DNA of 64,000 nucleotides. Source: CANMXU01 sp052030545 (GTDB taxonomy: Bacteria; Pseudomonadota; Gammaproteobacteria; Enterobacterales; Alteromonadaceae). Positions 51,381 to 58,294 of the stretch are shown here, in pieces. Every line of letters begins with the position of its first letter. Within the stretch, counting starts at the first letter, position 1. The notes under the pieces were generated by a model. It worked only from the letters and a program-made list of their open reading frames with translations. It did no database searches and had not been told where the DNA came from. Made by a program: the position numbers and the translations under genes. The stretch covers positions 248,001 to 312,000 of the forward strand of contig NZ_JBPDIH010000001.1 of the NCBI RefSeq assembly GCF_052030545.1. The letters run 5' to 3'.

Positions 51381-53342
51381 ATGTCTGAGACAGGTCAAAA
51401 AGAAGTTCATGGTTTTCAAACGGAAGTAAAACAATTACTTCAATTAATGATCCACTCACTTTACTCAAATAAAGAGATCTTTTTACGTGAGTTAGTATCA
51501 AACGCAGCTGATGCATCAGATAAATTACGTTTTAAAGCCCTACAAGATGCCAACCTTTACGAAGGTGATGGCGAGCTTCGTGTTCGTGTAAGTGCTGACA
51601 AAGAAAATAATACCGTGACCATTTCAGATAACGGTATTGGTATGACGCACGACCAAATCGTTGAGCATTTAGGAACGATTGCAAAGTCTGGCACAGCTGA
51701 ATTTTTCTCACAATTATCAGGCGACCAAGCCTCTGATTCACAATTAATTGGTCAGTTCGGTGTTGGTTTTTACTCGGCATTTATTGTTGCTGATAAAGTA
51801 ACGGTTCGCTCTCGCGCTGCTGGTGTTGACGCAGCTGACGGTGTTGAATGGGTAAGTGAAGGCGAAGGCGAATTCACTACCGCTAAAATTAACAAGTCAA
51901 ACCGTGGTACCGATATTATTCTTCATTTAAAAGAAGATGAAAGCGAATTTGCTGATGATTGGCGCTTAAAGTCGATTGTTACTAAATACTCAGATCACAT
52001 TTCTGTTTCGGTTGAAATGTTAACTGAAGCGGTACCTGCAGTTGAAGCGGTTGAAGAAGTAAAAGATGAAGAAGGCAACGTAACAGTACCAGCGGTTGAA
52101 GCACAGCCGGAAAAACCTGCCGAGTGGAATGCAGTAAACAAAGCCACAGCACTTTGGACTCGTGAAAAAGCTGACGTTTCAGAAGACGAATACAAAGAAT
52201 TTTATAAGCATGTTTCACATGACTTTGGCGACCCACTTTTATGGGAACACAACCGCGTAGAAGGTAAAACAGAATATACGTCGCTGTTATACATTCCATC
52301 ACGTGCGCCATTTGATTTACACAACCGTGAAAAACAACATGGCTTAAAATTATATGTGCAACGCGTTTTTATTATGGATGACGCTGAGCAGTTCATGCCA
52401 ACGTACTTACGTTTTGTTAAAGGCTTATTAGACTCTAACGATTTACCACTAAACGTATCGCGTGAGATTTTACAAGACAGCAAAGTCACCCAAGCGATCC
52501 GCAAAGGTTGTACTAAGCGCGTTTTAAAAATGTTAGACAAATTAGGCAATAAAGACGCTGAAAAATATCAAACATTCTGGAATGAGTTTGGCCAAGTATT
52601 AAAAGAAGGTCCAGCTGAAGATGCTGCTAATAAAGAGCAAGTAGCGAAATTATTACGCTTTGCTTCAACTGAAGCTGATACTGCCGTGCAATCAGCATCA
52701 CTGCCGCAATACATCGAGCGCATGAAAGAAGGCCAAGATAAAATTTATTATGTGGTAGCAGATAGCTTTGAAGCGGCGAAAAACAGCCCGCATTTAGAAG
52801 TATTCCGCAAAAAAGGCATTGAAGTATTATTACTTTCAGACCGTATCGATGAATGGCTAGTGAGCCACTTAACTGAGTTTGACGGTAAGCAATTGCAATC
52901 AGTCACTCGTGGCGGCCTAGATTTAGGCGACATGGAAGATGATGCCAGCAAAGAAGCGCAAGAAAAGCTTGAGCAAGAGTTTGACACAGTGGTTGCGCGT
53001 ATTAAAACTGCGCTTGAAGGCAAGGTGAAAGACGTTAAATTATCACAACGTTTAACTGACTCGCCTGCGTGTATTGTTACTGACGAGCACGACATGAGCA
53101 GCCAAATGATGAAGTTAATGCAATCGGTTGGTCAAGAAGTGCCAGAGACGTTGCCAATTTTTGAAATTAACGCTGAACATGATTTAGTCAAACATGTTGC
53201 TGATGAGCAAGATGACGAGCAATTTAAACAGTGGACTGAAGTATTGTTTGAACAAGCGATGTTAGCAGAACGCGGTAGCTTGAAAGATCCGGCAAGTTTT
53301 GTTGCACGTTTAAACAAGTTGATGCTTAGTTTAACAAAATAG
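51381..53342 (+). CDS. htpG: Molecular chaperone HtpG (Hsp90)
   Basis: Cytosolic Hsp90, 653 aa. N-terminal GHKL ATPase: LFLRELVSNAADASDKLR, VTISDNGIGMT, LIGQFGVGFYSAFIVADKV. The middle domain has DLPLNVSREILQDSKV, and the C-terminal dimerisation domain ends near LNKLMLSLTK. It is about 30 residues longer than E. coli HtpG because of an acidic Val/Pro/Glu-rich insertion (about 216-245) at the charged linker between the ATPase and middle domains. The ribosome-binding site is AGGAGA. A sigma-32-type promoter and a following terminator make it a separate unit between recR and adk. Confidence 0.97.
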   Translation: MSETGQKEVHGFQTEVKQLLQLMIHSLYSNKEIFLRELVSNAADASDKLRFKALQDANLYEGDGELRVRVSADKENNTVTISDNGIGMTHDQIVEHLGTIAKSGTAEFFSQLSGDQASDSQLIGQFGVGFYSAFIVADKVTVRSRAAGVDAADGVEWVSEGEGEFTTAKINKSNRGTDIILHLKEDESEFADDWRLKSIVTKYSDHISVSVEMLTEAVPAVEAVEEVKDEEGNVTVPAVEAQPEKPAEWNAVNKATALWTREKADVSEDEYKEFYKHVSHDFGDPLLWEHNRVEGKTEYTSLLYIPSRAPFDLHNREKQHGLKLYVQRVFIMDDAEQFMPTYLRFVKGLLDSNDLPLNVSREILQDSKVTQAIRKGCTKRVLKMLDKLGNKDAEKYQTFWNEFGQVLKEGPAEDAANKEQVAKLLRFASTEADTAVQSASLPQYIERMKEGQDKIYYVVADSFEAAKNSPHLEVFRKKGIEVLLLSDRIDEWLVSHLTEFDGKQLQSVTRGGLDLGDMEDDASKEAQEKLEQEFDTVVARIKTALEGKVKDVKLSQRLTDSPACIVTDEHDMSSQMMKLMQSVGQEVPETLPIFEINAEHDLVKHVADEQDDEQFKQWTEVLFEQAMLAERGSLKDPASFVARLNKLMLSLTK

Positions 53343-53376
53343 CACTGAGGCGGTTTTTTAACCTAGACTTTAGTAT

Positions 53377-53404
53377 AAAAAAGGGGCTAAAACGCCCCTT
53401 TTTT
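53377..53404 (+). terminator. Rho-independent terminator after htpG
   Basis: AAAAAAGGGGC TAAAAC GCCCCTTTTTT, 11-bp stem including the A/T tracts. Confidence 0.95.
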
Positions 53405-53511
53405 GATCATTGTCTTGTATAGCTACTTGTGTGCTTACACATGAACTTGTATAGTGACGTCCTAAAATTCGTCATCGAAATTCTTTTAAATAATCATAGG
53501 GCGACATCAAT

Positions 53512-54156
53512 ATGCGCATTATTTTGTTAGGTGCACCAGGGGCTGGTAAAGGTACTCAAGCACAATTTTTAATGGCTAAATTTGGCATTCCACAAATTTC
53601 TACTGGCGACATGCTACGTGCTGCAATTAAAGCAGGCACTGAGCTTGGTAAAAAAGCGAAAGAAGTGATGGATGCTGGTCAATTAGTTTCAGATGAGTTG
53701 ATCATCGGTTTAGTTAAAGAGCGCATTGCACAAGACGATTGCAAAGCTGGTTTTTTACTTGATGGTTTCCCTCGCACTATTCCTCAAGCTGACGCGATGA
53801 AAGCAAGTGGCGTGAATGTTGACAGTGTAATTGAATTCGACGTTCCAGATGAAGTGATTGTTGAACGTATGGGCGGCCGTCGTGTTCACCCTGCTTCAGG
53901 TCGTGTTTATCACATTGTTTATAATCCGCCGAAAGTAGAAGGTCAAGATGACGAAACAGGTGAAGAGTTAACGATTCGTCCTGACGATGAAGAAGCAACA
54001 GTACGTAAGCGTTTAGGTATTTACCATGAGCAAACTAAGCCATTGGTTGAATACTACCAAGCAGAAGCACAAAGCGGCAACTGCACATACTTAACGATTG
54101 ACGGTACACAAGCGGTTGACGCAGTAAGTGCTATTTTAAGTGACAAGCTTGCTTAA
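53512..54156 (+). CDS. adk: Adenylate kinase
   Basis: Interconverts ATP plus AMP and two ADP, 214 aa, the E. coli length. P-loop MRIILLGAPGAGKGTQAQF, the AMP-binding ISTGDMLRAA, the family signature FLLDGFPRTIPQAD, and a long LID domain (GRRVHPASGRVYHIVYNPPK) without zinc cysteines, as in other gram-negative enzymes. It stands directly after htpG as in E. coli; hemH, the next gene there, is absent here. Confidence 0.97.
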   Translation: MRIILLGAPGAGKGTQAQFLMAKFGIPQISTGDMLRAAIKAGTELGKKAKEVMDAGQLVSDELIIGLVKERIAQDDCKAGFLLDGFPRTIPQADAMKASGVNVDSVIEFDVPDEVIVERMGGRRVHPASGRVYHIVYNPPKVEGQDDETGEELTIRPDDEEATVRKRLGIYHEQTKPLVEYYQAEAQSGNCTYLTIDGTQAVDAVSAILSDKLA

Positions 54157-54188
54157 CTGATAAAGTTAATTGTTTGAACTACGTTTTT

Positions 54189-54212
54189 AAAGCCCGCAAT
54201 TGCGGGCTTTTT
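54189..54212 (+). terminator. Rho-independent terminator after adk
   Basis: AAAGCCCGC AATT GCGGGCTTT followed by TT, 9-bp perfect stem. Confidence 0.93.
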
Positions 54213-54281
54213 ATGTTCAGGAAGAACGGTATGCTGCGATGCCATGGATGGCAAAGAGCAGCGATGTTCAGGAAGAACGGT
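54213..54281. repeat. Pair of 18-bp direct repeats
   Basis: ATGTTCAGGAAGAACGGT occurs at 54213-54230 and 54264-54281, 51 bases apart. Between them lies a small palindrome, GCCATGGATGGC. It resembles dispersed intergenic repeats of marine gammaproteobacteria. Confidence 0.75.
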
Positions 54282-54302
54282 CAGGTTTTACGTTCCAGAC
54301 AA

Positions 54303-54400
54303 AACCTAAGTACCTACATCCGTGTAGGCACAGGTTATTTGGTCCCGGCATAACCTAAGTACCTACATCCGTGTAGGCACAGGTTATATGTTCCCGGCAT
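54303..54400. repeat. Two tandem 49-bp palindromic repeats
   Basis: The unit, 54303-54351 and again 54352-54400, differs at only a few bases between copies. Each contains nested inverted repeats, CCTACA-TCCG-TGTAGG inside AACCT...AGGTT, so each can form one hairpin. A related AGGTTTT...AAAACCT palindrome precedes them (54283-54307). It is REP-like; no ORF lies in it. The remaining 54401-54496 holds only the leader of the next gene. Confidence 0.85.
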
Positions 54401-54496
54401 AACCAAGAAGAGAGACTTTTAAATTTATAGCTAAATGTCAGTAAAAAGCGCTAAGATAGAGGTGATTTGCTTCAATCTTCACTTTAAGGAAAAAGA

Positions 54497-54901
54497 ATGC
54501 CCAACCTTGTTTTTACTGGAATATATGCAAGTTTATTAGGTTTACTCTTTATTTGGTTGTCTATTGCCGTTATTCGCTTACGATTTAAGTATAAAGTTGG
54601 CATTGGTGATGGTGGTCATGAAGACTTATCTAAAGCTATTCGAGTGCATGGTAATTTTGGCGAATATGTACCGATAACGTTATTTTTACTGTTAATATTT
54701 GAACTAAACCATGCTGATGCTATTTGGGTACATATTTTTGGTTGTATGTTATTAGCGGGGCGCGCACTCCATGCCTTTGGTTTAAATAAATCAATTGGTA
54801 CCAGTTACCAACGCATAGCGGGTGTTATGCTAACTTTTAGCACCATTTTATTGTTATCGCTGGGAAATATCATGCTGCTGTTTGTGCAATATTATTATTA
54901 A
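54497..54901 (+). CDS. MAPEG family membrane protein
   Basis: Integral membrane protein, 134 aa, four predicted helices. The MAPEG (membrane-associated eicosanoid/glutathione metabolism) pattern is seen in IRVHGNFGEYVPITLFLLLIFE and ADAIWVHIFGCMLLAGRALHAFG. Bacterial members may be glutathione transferases or peroxidases, but activity is unknown here. AAGGA lies before the ATG. It stands alone between the repeats and the convergent elaA. Confidence 0.9.
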   Translation: MPNLVFTGIYASLLGLLFIWLSIAVIRLRFKYKVGIGDGGHEDLSKAIRVHGNFGEYVPITLFLLLIFELNHADAIWVHIFGCMLLAGRALHAFGLNKSIGTSYQRIAGVMLTFSTILLLSLGNIMLLFVQYYY

Positions 54902-54914
54902 ACCCATTGAAGTT

Positions 54915-54942
54915 GCCACGATATACCGCTATTTGTCGTGGC
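54915..54942. terminator. Convergent hairpin between MAPEG and elaA genes
   Basis: GCCACGA / TCGTGGC, 7-bp stem with a 14-base loop, located between the two convergent genes and overlapping the last codons of elaA. Confidence 0.55.
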
Positions 54943-55417
54943 TCTTGTTAGCATTTTTTTGATAAACCATGCCAATATGTGGAATGCCATCTTCTAAGTA
55001 ACTTTCGCCAACGGAAACAAAACCATGTTGTTGATAAAATTTTTGCAGATGCTCTTGTGCAGAAATTTTTAATGCTTGTTGGTCAAACTGTTGTTGATAA
55101 ACCTCTATGCCTTTAGCGATGAGTTGGTGACCTAAGGCTTTGCCTCGTGCTTTTTCCGAAGTAACCACACGGCCAATGCTCACGTATTCTTGGTAGGTTA
55201 ACCCTTTGGGTAAAATCCGCAAGTAGGCAGCCACTTCGCCCTCGTCATATGCAAAAACATGAACGGTGTTTTCATGGGTATCATTATTGTCTAAGTCTTG
55301 ATAAACACAATTTTGCTCAACGACGAATACTTCTAAACGCAACTTAATAACGTCGTGTAACTCTTTAGTGCTAAGTTGTTTGAAGGTTTTTACTTGCCAA
55401 TCTAATGTTGTGGTCAT
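54929..55417 (-). CDS. elaA: ElaA-type GNAT acetyltransferase
   Basis: Acetyl-CoA-dependent N-acetyltransferase, 162 aa, ElaA subfamily. Characteristic segments are LHDVIKLRLEVFVVEQNCVYQDLDNNDT, AYLRILPKG and the acetyl-CoA-binding GRVVTSEKARGKALGHQLI, then FYQQHGFVSVGESYLEDGIPHIGM. The acceptor is not known. The gene is leftward and follows the solute-binding gene by 43 bases. Confidence 0.92.
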   Translation of the reverse strand: MTTTLDWQVKTFKQLSTKELHDVIKLRLEVFVVEQNCVYQDLDNNDTHENTVHVFAYDEGEVAAYLRILPKGLTYQEYVSIGRVVTSEKARGKALGHQLIAKGIEVYQQQFDQQALKISAQEHLQKFYQQHGFVSVGESYLEDGIPHIGMVYQKNANKSHDK

Positions 55418-55460
55418 ATTTTTGTGAAAGCTCAGTCAATAATGGGGTAAATAGTTAATC

Positions 55461-56357
55461 TTAAGGGTTTAGCAGTTTAATGCTTGTTTGGTCGATAAAG
55501 AATCCGGCCTCAGTATAGGCTTTTTTGATAGCGCCCGTCTCTCTTAATTTCTTTAACCCTTTGTTAATTGCGACACTTGCCTGTTGACCTAGCGGATGCT
55601 TTTTACTGATAACAAAGTGACGACTATCTTTTAGCACTACGCCGATACCTTTAACCGGGACTAAATGAATTTTATCCATTATAAAAGACCTATCGTCACT
55701 AGAATGAAACGGCATTAATAAAAAATCAACCCATTGCATATTGACCATTCTCGCCATGCTTAACCATTCGTCTTCTCTATGTAGATCTTTTAATGGGAGT
55801 TGAGAGAGAGTTTGCCAGTCAGTGTGCCATTTGGGCGTAGAAACCGCGGTAAATTTACTTAGTTCACTTGTTTCTTTTATAGACAGAGCTGCTAGGTTCT
55901 TCGGGCTAGTATACAAGCCTGCAATATAATCACCGTTACGGATAACTTCGTCTGAAATATACAAGGCCTGCTCAAGTTTTTTAGCGTCGCTGCGCCAGTA
56001 TGAGTCAAAGCTTATCAGTAGTTGACCATTTTCTAGCATTTTAGTATTTCTAAAATTAACTTTACCGGGGATGTATTTAAACGAATATTCAAAACCGCCT
56101 AGCTTAAGCGCTTGTTGTGCGATGACCATATCAACCACATCGCGGCGAATGTTTTTACCGGTAAAGCTTGTGATCTCAAGCACGTCTTGTTTGGCTACAA
56201 AGTCTTGGTAGTCATAGTAAACATCATCTCGGATATAAATAAGGACGGGGTTATTACTGTATACGGCACTTGCTTGAGCGTACAAAGGCAATTGCCCTAA
56301 AAGGCAAGAAATGAATATGGTTAACTGAGTTAATATGAGAATGCTAAGCTTCATCAT
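55461..56357 (-). CDS. Periplasmic solute-binding-like protein (SBP_bac_3 type), orphan
   Basis: Exported protein, 298 aa, signal peptide ending near LPLYAQA. The fold is inferred from general resemblance to extracellular solute-binding family 3 (ALKLGGFEYSFKYIPG, LPLKDLHREDEWLSMARMVN, KHPLGQQASVAINKGLKKLRETGAIKKAY at the C-terminus). No permease or kinase is adjacent. It is the third such orphan binding protein in the window, after those at 14531 and 27032. Ligand unknown. Confidence 0.65.
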   Translation of the reverse strand: MMKLSILILTQLTIFISCLLGQLPLYAQASAVYSNNPVLIYIRDDVYYDYQDFVAKQDVLEITSFTGKNIRRDVVDMVIAQQALKLGGFEYSFKYIPGKVNFRNTKMLENGQLLISFDSYWRSDAKKLEQALYISDEVIRNGDYIAGLYTSPKNLAALSIKETSELSKFTAVSTPKWHTDWQTLSQLPLKDLHREDEWLSMARMVNMQWVDFLLMPFHSSDDRSFIMDKIHLVPVKGIGVVLKDSRHFVISKKHPLGQQASVAINKGLKKLRETGAIKKAYTEAGFFIDQTSIKLLNP

Positions 56358-56403
56358 TACCTCTGCTTTTAATGTTCACCGCTATAGTTAGTATGGAGTA
56401 AAA

Positions 56404-56431
56404 AGGCAAAAAAGACACCCGAAGGTGCCTT
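56404..56431 (-). terminator. Terminator after hisIE
   Basis: Read leftward: AAGGCACC TTCG GGTGTCTT then TTTT, a stem closed by a C(TTCG)G tetraloop with one G-T pair. Confidence 0.9.
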
Positions 56432-56460
56432 ATGTTATCTACTGTTAGTGTTAACACAGA

Positions 56461-57081
56461 CTATTTTTTATGACGCTGCTGCAGCACTTCCATCACTTCC
56501 GAAAGGGCAATGTTTTGATCTTTAAGTAAAACTAAGGTGTGATAAAACAAGTCAGCACATTCGCCTAAAAACTCTTCTTTGCTTTCAGCAAGGGCGGCGA
56601 TAACCACCTCTACACCTTCTTCACCGACTTTTTGTGCCACTTTATTGGTGCCACGAGAAAGTAGTTTTGCGGTATAGCTTTCTTCAATGCTGTCGTTAGC
56701 TCGTTTATCAACAAAACGCTCTAAGTGGCTTAAAAAGTTTTGCTGGCTGAGCTGCTCTTCAGGAAAACATGAGTCGGTATTTAAATGACATGTTGGTCCA
56801 TTAGGATTGGCAGCAATTAATAAGCAGTCTTGGTCGCAGTCAGCTAATACTTGTACCACATCTAAGGTATTATTTGAGCTTTCGCCTTTCATCCATAAAC
56901 GCTGTTTTGAGCGGCTGAAAAAGGTCGCTTTACCCGTTTCTAAGGTTTTGCTTAACGCTTCTTGGTTCATAAAACCTTGCATTAATACCGCGCCCGTTGC
57001 CGCATCTTGAATAATGGCAGGAATTAGGTTGTCCATTTTTGCCCAAGCAAGATCTTGGCTATTTTCTAAAGTTACTAACAT
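56461..57081 (-). CDS. hisI: Bifunctional phosphoribosyl-AMP cyclohydrolase / phosphoribosyl-ATP diphosphatase
   Basis: Second and third steps of histidine synthesis, 206 aa. The N-terminal HisI domain has IPAIIQDAATGAVLMQGFMN, TFFSRSKQRLWMKGESS and the metal-binding DCDQDCLL. The C-terminal HisE domain has YTAKLLSRGTNKVAQKVGEEGVEVVIAAL and DLFYHTLVLL. It overlaps hisF by 7 bases and is the last gene of the operon, followed by a strong terminator. Confidence 0.95.
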   Translation of the reverse strand: MLVTLENSQDLAWAKMDNLIPAIIQDAATGAVLMQGFMNQEALSKTLETGKATFFSRSKQRLWMKGESSNNTLDVVQVLADCDQDCLLIAANPNGPTCHLNTDSCFPEEQLSQQNFLSHLERFVDKRANDSIEESYTAKLLSRGTNKVAQKVGEEGVEVVIAALAESKEEFLGECADLFYHTLVLLKDQNIALSEVMEVLQQRHKK

Positions 57082-57851
57082 ATTCTGATCTCAACTTGTT
57101 GATCGCGTAAATAGGCTTTTAATTCATCCATCGGGATCACGCCTTTATGGAAAACGCTGGCAGCGAGTGCGCCGTCAACATCTGCTTGTTGGTATACGTC
57201 TTTAAAGTGCTCAATTGCGCCTGCGCCACCTGACGCAATTAACGGGATATTACATACCGAACGAGCTTGTTTAAGCTGTTCAATATCATAACCTTGGCGA
57301 ACACCGTCTTGGTTCATGCAGTTTAATACGATTTCACCAGCGCCTAATTGCTGCACATGTTTGATCCACTCAAACGTTGTCCAACTGGTTTTCTGGGTGC
57401 GGGTTTCATCGCCAGTAAATTGATACACTTGGTATTCGCCAGTTTCTTCATTAAAAAAACTGTCGATACCAACAACAACACATTGTTGGCCGAAGTGATC
57501 AGCAAGGCGAGAAATCAAACTTGGATCTTGTAAAGCAGGGGAGTTGATACTGATTTTATCTGCGCCCATCATTAAAATTTCTTGCGCGTCAGCTTCGCTT
57601 TTTATGCCGCCGGCGACACAAAAAGGAATATCAATAACTTCAGCAATTCTGCTGACCCAGCTTTTATCTACTACGCGACCGTCAGAGCTGGCAGTAATAT
57701 CGTAAAAAACTAATTCGTCGGCACCTGCTTCGGCGTACTTTTGCGCCAGCGGGACAATATCACCAATAATTTCATGGTTGCGGAATTTTACACCCTTAAC
57801 GACTTTTCCATCTCGAACATCTAAGCAAGGTATTATGCGTTTGGCTAACAC
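57075..57851 (-). CDS. hisF: Imidazole glycerol phosphate synthase subunit HisF
   Basis: Cyclase subunit that, with HisH, makes imidazole-glycerol phosphate and AICAR, 258 aa. (beta/alpha)8 barrel with catalytic Asp11 in IIPCLDVRDGKVVKG and the second catalytic Asp in CVVVGIDSF. Phosphate-binding segments include DKISINSPAL and LIASGGAGAIEHF. Its usual upstream partner hisA lies 3.6 kb away, separated by a rightward glycosidase gene, so hisF-hisIE must have its own promoter in the AT-rich gap from 57852. Confidence 0.96.
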   Translation of the reverse strand: MLAKRIIPCLDVRDGKVVKGVKFRNHEIIGDIVPLAQKYAEAGADELVFYDITASSDGRVVDKSWVSRIAEVIDIPFCVAGGIKSEADAQEILMMGADKISINSPALQDPSLISRLADHFGQQCVVVGIDSFFNEETGEYQVYQFTGDETRTQKTSWTTFEWIKHVQQLGAGEIVLNCMNQDGVRQGYDIEQLKQARSVCNIPLIASGGAGAIEHFKDVYQQADVDGALAASVFHKGVIPMDELKAYLRDQQVEIRIC

Positions 57852-58214
57852 TATGATTTTCTCTTTTTATATAACTATTTATTAAAGGTTCTCTAACTTT
57901 GTTATTTGTGATTTATTTTAAATTTGGCACAAAAGGTAAAGGGCTTTTGTTCATAATGATTAGAGATAATATTCGCGTAGTATATATTTAATTAGCACAT
58001 TTTTGTATGTTTTTAATCTTATAATTAACAACATATTGAGCTATAAAAAATCACTTTATTTTGCTTATGCCTTCTCATTTTTGACCTTGTTATCTTTAAA
58101 ATTAGTCTATAGCAGAGAGCAAAATGAAAGAACAGTAGAGCCAAAGCTTATATATTTTCCCTATATTCAGAAAATGCTAAACGTTTGACGCTATATATTT
58201 GATATTTATTAGTG

Positions 58215-58259
58215 ATATTTAAATATATAAATCCCTATCTTTGCTTTATATTTAAATAT
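58215..58259. repeat. AT-only inverted repeat in the hisF-glycosidase gap
   Basis: ATATTTAAATATATAAA and TTTATATTTAAATAT face each other across 13 bases, about 36 bases before the glycosidase start: a possible operator. The rest of the 57852-58294 gap is very AT-rich and shows no convincing gene; a 61-codon ORF there has neither a ribosome-binding site nor recognisable content. Confidence 0.5.
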
Positions 58260-58294
58260 TACTTTTTATATAAGATAAAATACGGAAAACTAAA

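Noticed and set aside
58003..58188. 61-codon ORF in the hisF-glycosidase gap
   Set aside because: AT-rich random-looking translation, no ribosome-binding site, no recognisable content.
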